From assembly GCA_966250385.1 (NCBI GenBank), contig CBINHC010000004.1:186001-250000 (forward strand): DNA of 64,000 bases. Reading direction: 5' to 3'. The DNA is from DASWTL01 sp966250385. Its GTDB lineage: Bacteria > Bacteroidota > Bacteroidia > Sphingobacteriales > Sphingobacteriaceae. This document shows positions 32,212 to 40,770 of the stretch, in pieces. Position numbers and translations under genes: made by a program. How positions within the stretch are numbered: the stretch's first letter is position 1; the number at the start of each line of letters is the position of its first letter. A model generated the notes under the pieces. The model searched no databases. It saw only the letters and a list, made by a program, of their open reading frames with translations, and was not told the DNA's origin.

Positions 32212-34128
32212 ATGTCAAAAATTATTGGTATTGACCTTGGAACAACGAACTCCTGTGTGGCGGTAATGGAGGGTAATGAGCCTGTTGTTATAGCAAACAG
32301 TGAGGGAAAGCGCACAACGCCTTCTATTGTAGCATTCGTAGAGAACGGCGAGCGCAAAGTCGGGGATCCTGCAAAGCGTCAGGCGATCACAAACCCTAAG
32401 AAAACCATCTATTCAATCAAACGCTTCATGGGTAACTCTTTCGGAGAGGTAACCAAAGAAATTGAACGCGTGCCTTATAACGTTGTTAAAGGCGACAACA
32501 ATACACCGAGGGTTGAGATCGACGACCGGAAATATACGCCGCAGGAGATCTCTGCAATGGTCCTTCAGAAGATGAAGAAGACTGCTGAGGACTTTCTCGG
32601 CCAGGAAGTAACTGAAGCGGTGATCACCGTTCCGGCCTACTTCAATGACGCACAGCGTCAGGCGACCAAAGAGGCTGGTGAGATTGCCGGATTGACCGTA
32701 AAACGTATCATCAACGAGCCTACTGCTGCCGCTCTGGCCTATGGTCTGGATAAAGCGCACCGCGATATGAAGATCGTCGTGTTCGACTGTGGTGGGGGTA
32801 CCCATGACGTATCCGTTCTTGAACTGGGTGACGGTGTTTTTGAAGTAAAATCTACCGATGGTGATACCCACCTCGGGGGGGATGACTTCGACCAGGTAAT
32901 TATCGAATGGTTGGCCGCCGAGTTCAAGAATGAGAACGGCATGGACCTGACCCGGGATGCGATGGCTCTCCAGCGGCTTAAGGAAGCGGCTGAAAAAGCC
33001 AAGATCGAGTTGTCCAGCTCGACCCAGACAGAGATCAACCTGCCCTATATTACAGCCGATCAGAACGGCCCTAAACACCTTGTACGTACGCTGAGCCGCG
33101 CGAAGTTCGAGCAGCTGGCTGACAGCCTGATCAAGCGTACGATCGAACCTTGCCGCTCCGCATTGAAAAATGCGGGCCTGTCCACCTCCGATATTGATGA
33201 GATCATCCTGGTAGGTGGTTCAACCCGTATTCCTGCCATTCAGGAGGCGGTTAAGAACTTCTTCGGAAAAGAGCCTTCCAAAGGCGTGAATCCCGATGAG
33301 GTGGTTGCAATCGGTGCAGCTATCCAGGGCGGGGTACTGACCGGTGAAGTGAAGGACGTACTCCTTCTGGACGTTACTCCGCTTTCACTGGGTATCGAAA
33401 CCATGGGCGGTGTGATGACCAAGCTGATCGAGGCCAATACGACGATTCCGTCCAAGAAATCGGAAGTGTTCTCCACCGCTTCGGACAATCAGCCATCCGT
33501 AGAGATCCATATTCTTCAGGGTGAGCGCCCGATGGCCAACCAGAACCGTACGATCGGCCGTTTCCACCTGGATGGAATTCCGCCTGCACCGCGCGGTGTG
33601 CCTCAGATCGAAGTGACCTTTGATATTGACGCCAACGGTATCCTGCACGTAGGTGCCAAAGACAAGGCGACCGGCAAAGAGCAGAAGATCCGTATTGAAG
33701 CTTCCTCCGGTCTGTCCGATGAAGAGATCAAGAAGATGAAACAGGAGGCAGAAGCGAACGCTGAAGCGGACAAGAAAGCGAAAGAAGAAGTCGATAAGCT
33801 GAATGCGGCTGATGCGCTGATCTTCTCCACTGAGAAACAGTTGAAGGAATACGGCGATAAGATCTCCGCGGATAAGAAAGCTCCGATCGAGAGTGCGTTG
33901 AAACGCCTTCAGGAAGCGTACACTGCCAAAAACTTCGCCGATATCGAGGTTGCCCAGACTGAACTGCAGAACGCCTGGAATGCTGCATCTGAAGAGATGT
34001 ACAAGGCAACCCAGGAAGCAGGCGCCCAGGGTGCTCCGGCAGGCGAAGGACAGCCACAGGGTGACGCGTCAGGCGCAGATAATGTGACCGACGTGGACTT
34101 CGAGGAAGTAAAGGACGATAAAAAATAA
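32212..34128 (+). CDS. dnaK: Chaperone DnaK (Hsp70)
   Basis: An ATP-driven chaperone for unfolded proteins. The 638-residue product starts MSKIIGIDLGTTNSCVAVME. Phosphate-binding and adenosine motifs are VVFDCGGGTHDVSVLELGDG and ILVGGSTRIPAIQ; the linker region reads VKDVLLLDVTPLSLGIET. The tail is Gly/Ala/Gln-rich and ends VTDVDFEEVKDDKK. The usual Leu before GGGT is Cys here. grpE and dnaJ are not adjacent. The start is 206 bases after rplQ, with its own terminator. Confidence 0.98.
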   Translation: MSKIIGIDLGTTNSCVAVMEGNEPVVIANSEGKRTTPSIVAFVENGERKVGDPAKRQAITNPKKTIYSIKRFMGNSFGEVTKEIERVPYNVVKGDNNTPRVEIDDRKYTPQEISAMVLQKMKKTAEDFLGQEVTEAVITVPAYFNDAQRQATKEAGEIAGLTVKRIINEPTAAALAYGLDKAHRDMKIVVFDCGGGTHDVSVLELGDGVFEVKSTDGDTHLGGDDFDQVIIEWLAAEFKNENGMDLTRDAMALQRLKEAAEKAKIELSSSTQTEINLPYITADQNGPKHLVRTLSRAKFEQLADSLIKRTIEPCRSALKNAGLSTSDIDEIILVGGSTRIPAIQEAVKNFFGKEPSKGVNPDEVVAIGAAIQGGVLTGEVKDVLLLDVTPLSLGIETMGGVMTKLIEANTTIPSKKSEVFSTASDNQPSVEIHILQGERPMANQNRTIGRFHLDGIPPAPRGVPQIEVTFDIDANGILHVGAKDKATGKEQKIRIEASSGLSDEEIKKMKQEAEANAEADKKAKEEVDKLNAADALIFSTEKQLKEYGDKISADKKAPIESALKRLQEAYTAKNFADIEVAQTELQNAWNAASEEMYKATQEAGAQGAPAGEGQPQGDASGADNVTDVDFEEVKDDKK

Positions 34129-34145
34129 GCTTTCGTCAAACCATA

Positions 34146-34182
34146 AAAAAATCCCGGCCTTTTCGAAGGACCGGGATTTTTT
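34146..34182 (+). terminator. Intrinsic terminator after dnaK
   Basis: ATCCCGG pairs with CCGGGAT, with an inner CCTT-TTCG-AAGG; A-rich before and T-rich after, so it can work in both directions between the convergent dnaK and nucleotidyltransferase genes. Confidence 0.88.
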
Positions 34183-34217
34183 GCTTAAAGGGCTGGTCTG
34201 AAGGAGTCCCCAGAACT

Positions 34218-35120
34218 TTATTTCCAGAGGCTCTCCGGATAGGTGCCGTTTGCCACGAGTTCGGAAAGGCTTTTCTGAACGATCGGCTTATCCTCCTTAT
34301 AGGTTACGCCGAACCATTTGGCTGCAGTCGGGATTACCTTGAACTGCGCCTCCCCGGTCCTGACCAGCTCCTCGGCGATCAGCGGAATGAAGAACTCGGC
34401 TTTCGGATTATTTTCATTGGCTTCAACGAAGCGTTTGAACATCGGTTCGCTCTGGCGGAAGATCGCCGGGGTGAATCCCCAGAAATTCATGGAAGCCCGG
34501 GCATCGTCATGCAGGGGAACGGTCGATCCGTCCTCTTCTTCATAGACGATCTGGCCGTCTTTTGCGTACACCTTGGTCCGTTCGTTGATCTCCTGCAGGT
34601 TCCCGTCTGCATTAACCCGGCAGATGCCGCGGGAAACGGACCCGTAGTCGGATAATGTCTTGTCGACCTGGTAGCCCATTAAGGCGTAATGGTCGTCCCG
34701 GACCTCGCTGGTCAGAAAGGCGGCCATTTTCTCAAAGGCTTCATAGCCATAGAAGTCATCCGCGTTGATGACGCAGAAAGGTTCGTTGATCTGATCACGG
34801 GCTGCAAGGACGGCATGGCCCGTTCCCCACGGCTTTTGACGTTCGATGGTCTTATCGATCCCGAACGGGGTCAGGTCATAGCTCTGGAAAACGTAGTCAG
34901 TTTCTATGCGCCCGCTTAACTTCGGTTCGAAGATTGCCTTGAAGCTGTCCAGGAACTCCTCGCGGATGATGAAGGTCACCTTGCCAAAACCCGCCCGGAT
35001 AGCGTCATAGATCGAGTAATCGATGATCGTTTCTCCATGCGGACCGAATGCATCAGTCTGTTTCATACTGCCGTAGCGGCTTGCCATGCCGGCAGCTAAA
35101 ATGAGTAGGGTTGGTTTCAT
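34218..35120 (-). CDS. Sugar nucleotidyltransferase (NTP_transferase family)
   Basis: The 300-residue product begins MKPTLLILAAGMASRYGSMK, a variant of the nucleotide-binding GxGxR(Y)G loop of sugar-phosphate nucleotidyltransferases. It also has KPWGTGHAVLAARD and the metal-site INADDFYGYEAF. The family couples a sugar 1-phosphate with an NTP. Substrate (glucose, mannose or other) cannot be fixed from sequence, so GalU is not assigned. It is a single gene, convergent with dnaK. Confidence 0.85.
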   Translation of the reverse strand: MKPTLLILAAGMASRYGSMKQTDAFGPHGETIIDYSIYDAIRAGFGKVTFIIREEFLDSFKAIFEPKLSGRIETDYVFQSYDLTPFGIDKTIERQKPWGTGHAVLAARDQINEPFCVINADDFYGYEAFEKMAAFLTSEVRDDHYALMGYQVDKTLSDYGSVSRGICRVNADGNLQEINERTKVYAKDGQIVYEEEDGSTVPLHDDARASMNFWGFTPAIFRQSEPMFKRFVEANENNPKAEFFIPLIAEELVRTGEAQFKVIPTAAKWFGVTYKEDKPIVQKSLSELVANGTYPESLWK

Positions 35121-35239
35121 GTAATAATTGGGTTAATGACGTCTGTTGGATGATTGAAATGAGCGTTAGTCAACAGAAACAACGCTAAATTAACAAATTC
35201 GATAAAGAAAGAATTTTAACCCCTGAATTGTTTGAGCAA

Positions 35240-35437
35240 GTGACTACCCATTGGCTAAAGACCACTGGGCTTCTCAGCCCATGCGCACAGCCTGATGGCT
35301 CACGTTAACGGTTGAAGGCCGGCTCCGCAACCTGAAGCAAGTCGAGATACTGTCCGGCAATATATTCTTTCACGAGGCTAAAATCATGAGTACCTTACAT
35401 TCCACAAGCTATGACTTGTGGGTTTTACGGCGCCTAA
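35240..35437 (+). ncRNA. Candidate orphan HEARO/omega-RNA-like structured RNA
   Basis: A compact non-coding element directly after GTGA (35240-35243). Visible structure: a hairpin TGGGCT-TCTC-AGCCCA (35266-35281); AGCC-TGAT-GGCT (35289-35300); GGTTG/CAACC (35310-35314 with 35328-35332) whose loop holds GCCGG, able to pair with CCGGC at 35354-35358 as a pseudoknot; and CCACAAG-CTATGA-CTTGTGG (35402-35421) followed by GTTTTACGGCGCC. IscB-associated HEARO/omega RNAs are reported to sit after ATGA or GTGA and to contain several hairpins and a pseudoknot. No IscB, TnpB or other nuclease ORF is beside it. The structural pairings are seen; the family name is inference. Orientation is assumed from the GTGA side. 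Confidence 0.45.
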
Positions 35438-35471
35438 CTATAAAAAAGAGTCGGCCCGTTTCGGAGCGGGC
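35437..35471 (-). terminator. Intrinsic terminator of the aminopeptidase operon
   Basis: On the minus strand a stem of about ten pairs (GAGTCGGCCCG with CGGGCGGCTC, one bulge) is followed by CTTTTTT. It lies 35 bases past the M42 stop codon. Confidence 0.8.
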
Positions 35472-35505
35472 GGCTCTGTATATAGGTTGCCGGGTCGAGG
35501 TGTCT

Positions 35506-36618
35506 CTACCTGAACGACCGGAAATCCTGTCCGTCCCGGATCCGGAGCAACGATTCGTAGATCAGCCGGATCACATTATCGACGTCCTCTTTGTGGACCA
35601 TCTCAACGGTTGTGTGCATGTAGCGCAGCGGAAGCGAGATCAGGGCGGAGACGACACCTTCAGCCGAGTAGGCAAAGGCATCGGTATCGGTTCCCGTTGA
35701 CCTGGACGAGGCCTGACGCTGGAAAGGGATGTCATGGGCCTGCGCCGTTTCGATCAGCAGGCGGTTGAAATTGGTCTGGACTGCCGGAGCATAGGAAAGG
35801 ACAGGGCCCTTGCCGCATGCCAGATCTCCCTGTACCACCTTATTGATCATCGGCGTCTGGGTATCATGCGTTACGTCCGTCACGATCGCCAGGTTCGGTT
35901 TGATCCGGTGAGCGATCATTTCGGCACCTCGTAAGCCGATCTCTTCCTGAACGGAGTTGACAATGTACAGTCCGAAAGGCAGTTTAACCGCGTTCTCCTT
36001 CAGTAAGCGGGCTACTTCCGCAATCATGAAGCCGCCAACCCGGTTATCCAGGGCCCGGCCCACATAGTACCGGTCATTCAGGATCATGAATTCATCTTCA
36101 TAGGTGACCACGCAACCCACATGGATGCCCAGGGCTTCCACTTCTTCCTTGCTGGTACAGCCGCAATCCAGGAAGATGTTCTTGACATTCGGGGACTCTT
36201 CCTTTTCGCCGCTCCGGGTATGGATGGCCGGCCAGCCGAAAACGGCCTTGACGATTCCCTTGTCGGTATGGATGTTCACGCGCTTGGACGGGGCGATCTG
36301 ATGATCGGAACCACCGTTGCGGATCACATAGATCAGACCGTCCTTGGTGATATAGTTCACGTACCAGGAGATCTCGTCGGCATGGGCTTCGATCACGACC
36401 TTATATGACGCGTCCGGATTGATGATCCCCACGGCGGTTCCGTAGTTGTCGACGTAATGGTCATCGATGAACGGCTTCAGGTAATCCAGCCAGAGTTTCT
36501 GACCTTCCCATTCGTAGCCGGTAGGAGAGGGGTTGTTGATGTACTTTTCAAAGAATTCCAGTGAGTTTCCGGTAACGACCGGGATGTGCTTTTTATCTTC
36601 CTGATTGTTTTCTTCCAT
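35506..36618 (-). CDS. M42 family metallopeptidase (glutamyl aminopeptidase-like)
   Basis: The 370-residue protein belongs to the cytoplasmic, oligomeric, cobalt/zinc aminopeptidases of the PepA/FrvX group. Metal ligands and catalytic residues are visible: the His-Asp of EAHADEISW, the Asp of GRALDNRVGG, the Glu-Glu of NSVQEEIGLRGA, the Asp of VTDVTHDT, and the final His of RYMHTTVEMVHKEDV. It trims N-terminal residues from peptides. Third gene of a minus-strand run (carboxylase, GNAT, M42), 34 bases after the GNAT gene. Confidence 0.93.
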   Translation of the reverse strand: MEENNQEDKKHIPVVTGNSLEFFEKYINNPSPTGYEWEGQKLWLDYLKPFIDDHYVDNYGTAVGIINPDASYKVVIEAHADEISWYVNYITKDGLIYVIRNGGSDHQIAPSKRVNIHTDKGIVKAVFGWPAIHTRSGEKEESPNVKNIFLDCGCTSKEEVEALGIHVGCVVTYEDEFMILNDRYYVGRALDNRVGGFMIAEVARLLKENAVKLPFGLYIVNSVQEEIGLRGAEMIAHRIKPNLAIVTDVTHDTQTPMINKVVQGDLACGKGPVLSYAPAVQTNFNRLLIETAQAHDIPFQRQASSRSTGTDTDAFAYSAEGVVSALISLPLRYMHTTVEMVHKEDVDNVIRLIYESLLRIRDGQDFRSFR

Positions 36619-36652
36619 AACAGTAATATGTAGTAAGTGTCAATAGTAGCAG

Positions 36653-37060
36653 CTATATCGTGACCGACATGGTCACATAATCAATGTTGTTTTTTGAAAA
36701 ATGTTCGCCTGAGCGTGAAAAACCGAAACGGGCATAGAACGCCTCGGCGGTCGTCCGGGCATTGCACCAGACCCGTTTCACCGGTCCGCTCCGGGCATAC
36801 TCCAGCAGGTGCAGCATCATGGCGGAACCATAACCCCGGCCCCGGAATTCCTGCAGCGTCGCGAATTTCCTGAACTGCAGATCCTCTCCTCTGGTAAAGG
36901 CCGAGATGACCGTTACCAGTTTATTCCCGTCGAACAGGCCGAAATGGATGCCGTCCTCATCCTCTTCCAGCCGCACGAATTCAAATGGCTTATCCGGATA
37001 GAGAACCGCATGCCTGACTGCCCAGGTGTTATAAGGCGCTATCTGCTCGATTGAATACAT
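36653..37060 (-). CDS. GNAT family N-acetyltransferase
   Basis: The 135-residue product has the acetyl-CoA pyrophosphate loop in LQEFRGRGYGSAMM and the C-terminal CNARTTAEAFYARFGFSRSG, which is the usual motif B with NARxxAxxFYxxxGF. The acceptor molecule is unknown; related proteins acetylate small amines or protein N-termini. It begins eight bases after the carboxylase stop codon. Confidence 0.9.
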   Translation of the reverse strand: MYSIEQIAPYNTWAVRHAVLYPDKPFEFVRLEEDEDGIHFGLFDGNKLVTVISAFTRGEDLQFRKFATLQEFRGRGYGSAMMLHLLEYARSGPVKRVWCNARTTAEAFYARFGFSRSGEHFSKNNIDYVTMSVTI

Positions 37061-37068
37061 GAACCGGG

Positions 37069-38616
37069 TTACAGGGGGATATTTCCATGCTTCTTCCTGG
37101 GATTGTTCACGACCTTGTTTTCAAGCATTTTGAACGCCTTGATCAGCTTTTCCCTGGTCTCCGCAGGCTCGATCACGTCGTCAATGAATCCCCGTTCAGC
37201 AGCCCGGTAAGGGTTCGCGAAGATATCGGAGTATTCCTTTTCTTTTTCCAGCCATTTGGCGTTCGGATCTGCGGCAGCCTGGATATCGCGTTTGAAAATG
37301 ATCTCCGCGGCGCCTTTGGCACCCATGACCGCGATCTCGGCTGTCGGCCATGCATAGTTCATATCCGCTCCGATATGTTTGGAGTTCATCACATCATAGG
37401 CGCCGCCATAGGCTTTGCGGGTGATGACCGTGATGCGCGGAACAGTGGCTTCGCAGAAGGCGTACAGCAGCTTGGCGCCGTTGGTAATGATCGCGTTCCA
37501 TTCCTGGTCCGTTCCGGGAAGAAAACCGGGAACATCCTCGAACACCAGCAGCGGAATATTGAAGCTGTCGCAGAAGCGGACGAACCGTGCTCCTTTGGTG
37601 GACGCATGAATATCCAGAACCCCGGCCAGGAAAGCAGGCTGGTTGGCTACGATGCCGATGCTCCTGCCCGCCAGGCGTGCGAATCCCACAACGATATTTT
37701 CAGCGAAGTCCTTGTGGACCTCCAGGAATGAATCCTCGTCGGTCACTTCAGCGATCACCTCCCGGATATCATAGGGCTGGGAGGAGTTCTCCGGCATAAT
37801 GTCGTTGAGCTTTTCCCTCAACTCGTTTCCGGGTTCATAAGGAAGGACCGGAGCCGGCTCCTCACAGTTCTGCGGCAGGTAGCTCAGCAGCTTCTTGATA
37901 TGCCCGATCGCCACGATCTCGTTCGCACATGCGAAATGGGTGACGCCGGATTTGGTGGCATGGGCTGATGCGCCTCCGAGTTCCTCCGAGGTCACCTGTT
38001 CATGGGTTACGGTCTTGACCACATTGGGGCCGGTAACGAACATGTAGGACGTATTCTCCACCATGAGGATGAAATCCGTGATGGCGGGCGAGTAGACCGC
38101 TCCGCCCGCGCAGGGGCCCATGATGGCCGAGATCTGGGGGATGACGCCCGAGGCCATCGTATTCCGGTAAAAGATATCGGCATAGCCCCCCAGGGAGACT
38201 ACTCCCTCCTGGATCCTCGCTCCGCCGCTGTCGTTCAGACCGATCACCGGCGCGCCGTTTTTCATCGCCAGATCCATGATCTTGCAGATTTTTTCCGCAT
38301 GGGTCTCAGACAGTGAACCTCCGAACACAGTGAAGTCCTGGGAGAAGACATAGACCAGCCGGCCGTGAATCGTACCGAACCCGGTGACAACACCGTCACC
38401 CGGGTACTTCTCATTCTGCAGGCCGAAGTCGGTGGAACGGTGGGTCACGAACATTCCGATCTCTTCGAAAGAGCCTTCATCCAGCAGGAAGTGCAGCCGT
38501 TCCCGCGCAGTAAGTTTACCTTTCTTATGCTGACTTTCAATCCGGGTCTCCCCGCCGCCCTTGAAGGCTTCTTCTCGTTTTGACTGTAGTAACGTTATTT
38601 TCTTATTCACGCTCAC
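37069..38616 (-). CDS. pccB: Acyl-CoA carboxylase carboxyltransferase subunit (propionyl/methylmalonyl-CoA type)
   Basis: This subunit transfers a carboxyl group from biotin to an acyl-CoA such as propionyl-CoA. Motifs include IESQHKKGKLTARERLHFLL, GLNDSGGARIQEGVVSLGGY, MGPCAGGAVYSPAITDF and PGFLPGTDQEWNAII. The GTG at 38616 (VSVNKKITLLQSKREEAF) fits the family N-terminus and gives 515 residues; the GTG at 38610 is an alternative. An in-frame ATG at 38697 adds 27 residues unlike the family. The biotin-carrier and biotin carboxylase genes are not in the window. First gene of the carboxylase, GNAT, M42 run. Confidence 0.9.
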   Translation of the reverse strand: MSVNKKITLLQSKREEAFKGGGETRIESQHKKGKLTARERLHFLLDEGSFEEIGMFVTHRSTDFGLQNEKYPGDGVVTGFGTIHGRLVYVFSQDFTVFGGSLSETHAEKICKIMDLAMKNGAPVIGLNDSGGARIQEGVVSLGGYADIFYRNTMASGVIPQISAIMGPCAGGAVYSPAITDFILMVENTSYMFVTGPNVVKTVTHEQVTSEELGGASAHATKSGVTHFACANEIVAIGHIKKLLSYLPQNCEEPAPVLPYEPGNELREKLNDIMPENSSQPYDIREVIAEVTDEDSFLEVHKDFAENIVVGFARLAGRSIGIVANQPAFLAGVLDIHASTKGARFVRFCDSFNIPLLVFEDVPGFLPGTDQEWNAIITNGAKLLYAFCEATVPRITVITRKAYGGAYDVMNSKHIGADMNYAWPTAEIAVMGAKGAAEIIFKRDIQAAADPNAKWLEKEKEYSDIFANPYRAAERGFIDDVIEPAETREKLIKAFKMLENKVVNNPRKKHGNIPL

Positions 38617-38753
38617 GTTGGTTAAAGGATCTGGCCTTGATCTCTGTATAATAAGCCCGAAGATCCGGGGCGGCAAAATACGCATCCCGTGCTTCAACTT
38701 ATAATTATGACCGTAAAATTAATTTTTCAGTGATAAAATCCAGGAATTGTAAT

Positions 38754-38761
38754 TAGTTTTG
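38754..38761 (+). promoter_or_regulatory. -7 element before the 104-residue protein
   Basis: TAGTTTTG fits TAnnTTTG and ends six bases before the GTG start at 38768, so the mRNA would have almost no leader. Confidence 0.5.
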
Positions 38762-38767
38762 GCCCCC

Positions 38768-39082
38768 GTGGCAGTAAAGAAGTTATATAGCTGGATCTTC
38801 CTGTTCATCTTTTTCGCAAAGATGGTGATCGCTGCTGCGCCGCTTATTTCCGACCATCTCCGGGCTGACTGCATCAATGCCGTCATTATGCAGATCGAAA
38901 TAGAGCAGGAAACCAAGGAGGAAGTTAAAGGGAAAGGCATGCATGAGTATGCGCCCGGCATTCCGACCTTTGTCTTCGCCAGCGCTCCTGTGCTGCTGAA
39001 GCGCGGATCTGTTCCCCTGAAATGGGATAAGCACGTCCGGACATTCTACCCCACCGTTCCCACCCCGCCTCCGAATGCGTAA
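38768..39082 (+). CDS. Small exported protein, unknown function
   Basis: I do not recognise the family. From GTG 38768 it has 104 residues: a hydrophobic N-terminus (VKKLYSWIFLFIFFAKMVIAAAP) that could be a signal peptide or anchor, a helical charged middle (MQIEIEQETKEEVKGKG), and a Pro-rich end (TFYPTVPTPPPNA). An ATG at 38822 would drop the hydrophobic segment. It is followed by the SulP gene after 78 bases, so it could be the first gene of that unit. Confidence 0.6.
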   Translation: MAVKKLYSWIFLFIFFAKMVIAAAPLISDHLRADCINAVIMQIEIEQETKEEVKGKGMHEYAPGIPTFVFASAPVLLKRGSVPLKWDKHVRTFYPTVPTPPPNA

Positions 39083-39160
39083 AGCATAATCAGCAATTCA
39101 CGGGAAATGTCTTCCCGGAGGGATTATTATGTATTTTCTTAACGCATTTATCTACATTCT

Positions 39161-40768
39161 ATGAATTTAAATAGTCTGTCAGGGAGCTCTTCGGGTATCC
39201 GCAAGTATTTCCTGGCTAAAAATTTCAAGAAGGACCTTCCTTCAAGTATTGTCGTCTTCCTGGTAGCACTGCCCCTGTGCCTTGGCATCGCACTGGCATC
39301 GGGGGCACCGCTGTTTTCCGGAATTGTCACCGGTATCATCGGTGGGGTCGTCGTGGCCTCCTTCAGCGGTTCTCAGCTGAGCGTCAGCGGTCCCGCTGCC
39401 GGTTTAACAGTGATCGTTTTAAATGCTATTACGGGCCTGGGCAGCTTTGAGGCTTTCCTGCTGGCGGTTTTCCTGGCCGGGATCCTGCAGATCCTCCTGG
39501 GGCTGATCAAGGCCGGGACCATAGCGAGCTACTTTCCCTCCAGTGTGATCGAGGGCATGCTTGCCGCCATCGGGGTCATCCTGATCCTGAAGCAGATCCC
39601 GCATGCGATCGGTTTTGATGCCGATTTCGAAGGCAGCGAAGCCTTCCTGCAGGCGGACGGCAGCAACACCTTCTCCGCACTGGGATCCGCCCTGAACGCA
39701 ATTAATCCGGGCGCAGTCATCATCAGTTCGGTATCGTTGCTGATCCTGATCTACTGGCCGCGGGTTACCAGGCTGAGCATTATCCCCGCAGCGCTGCTGG
39801 TCGTGGTGACCGGCGTGCTCTTCGGAATCGTCTTTCGGGGTACGCCCCTGGCGCTCGCGCCGGACCTGCTGGTGGCTATCCCGGTCGTAAACTCGTTCAG
39901 TGAATTCACCGCGCTGTTCATAAGTCCTGATTTCAGCCGGATCACCGATCAGACGGTCTGGATCACGGCGGCGACGATCGCCATCGTGGCCAGCCTGGAA
40001 ACGCTGCTGAGTCTGGAAGCGGTCGATAAGATCGATCCCATTAAGCGGGTTTCGCCGACCAATCGTGAACTGGTGGCCCAGGGACTGGGGAACATGACCA
40101 GCGGCCTGCTTGGCGGGCTTCCGATGACGGCGGTGATCGTCCGGTCATCGGCCAATGTCAACGCCGGTGCCCGCACCAAGATGAGCGCCATCTATCATGG
40201 ATGCTGGCTCCTGCTTTCCCTCCTGTTCATTCCCTTTGTCATCAATCTGATCCCGTTATCGTGCCTGGCAGCGATACTCCTGGTGACCGGTTACAAGCTG
40301 GCCCGTATCGGACTGTTCAAGAAAATGTGGAAAAGCGGGAAGGACCAGTTTATTCCTTTCGTGACGACGGTCGTCGCCGTCGTCTTTACGGACCTGCTGA
40401 CCGGGGTCGGGATCGGCATGGCGGTAGGGGTCTTCTATGTGCTCCGGACCAACCTGCGGAACCCGTATTTCTACCAGATCGAGCGGAACGGAAATCAGAA
40501 AGTGATCCGCATCCGGCTGGCTGAGGAAGTGTCCTTCCTGAACAAGGCGGCCATCCAGTATACGCTGACCCATCTGCCCGACGAATCGACCGTGATTATC
40601 GACGGACGCAGATCCCGCTATATCGATCAGGATGTACTGGAGATCATCCGCAATTTTAAGCATCACGCCCATACCAGGGGCATCATAGTCCTCCTGGAGG
40701 AGGTGAAGGAAAGTTACCGGGTGCCACGCCTGGAAGAACTGGTTTATAAACCGGAAAAAGTTATGTAA
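39161..40768 (+). CDS. SulP family inorganic anion transporter
   Basis: The 535-residue inner-membrane protein has SulP signatures: FLVALPLCLGIALASGAPLF, GPAAGLTVIVLNAITGLG, the SLEAVDKIDPIKR region and GGLPMTAVIVRSSANVNAGA, with about 10-12 membrane segments to residue 430. A short C-terminal STAS-like domain follows (about 440-535). SulP proteins carry sulfate, bicarbonate or other anions. The gene is two bases upstream of a carbonic anhydrase, which points to bicarbonate as the substrate (BicA-like); this is inferred from context. Confidence 0.92.
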   Translation: MNLNSLSGSSSGIRKYFLAKNFKKDLPSSIVVFLVALPLCLGIALASGAPLFSGIVTGIIGGVVVASFSGSQLSVSGPAAGLTVIVLNAITGLGSFEAFLLAVFLAGILQILLGLIKAGTIASYFPSSVIEGMLAAIGVILILKQIPHAIGFDADFEGSEAFLQADGSNTFSALGSALNAINPGAVIISSVSLLILIYWPRVTRLSIIPAALLVVVTGVLFGIVFRGTPLALAPDLLVAIPVVNSFSEFTALFISPDFSRITDQTVWITAATIAIVASLETLLSLEAVDKIDPIKRVSPTNRELVAQGLGNMTSGLLGGLPMTAVIVRSSANVNAGARTKMSAIYHGCWLLLSLLFIPFVINLIPLSCLAAILLVTGYKLARIGLFKKMWKSGKDQFIPFVTTVVAVVFTDLLTGVGIGMAVGVFYVLRTNLRNPYFYQIERNGNQKVIRIRLAEEVSFLNKAAIQYTLTHLPDESTVIIDGRRSRYIDQDVLEIIRNFKHHAHTRGIIVLLEEVKESYRVPRLEELVYKPEKVM

Positions 40769-40770
40769 TT

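Larger units (their letters stand above)
35121..35505. other. 385-base non-coding region with structured element
   Basis: No credible gene. From left to right: the nucleotidyltransferase promoter area with the inverted repeat AGCGTT/AACGCT at about 35163-35187; the structured element 35240-35437 described separately; and the terminator of the minus-strand aminopeptidase unit at about 35437-35471. Confidence 0.7.

Noticed and set aside
38617..38697. ATG-started N-terminal extension of the carboxylase gene
   Set aside because: The 27 extra residues do not resemble the family and include a promoter-like TATTTTG; the GTG start gives the usual length.
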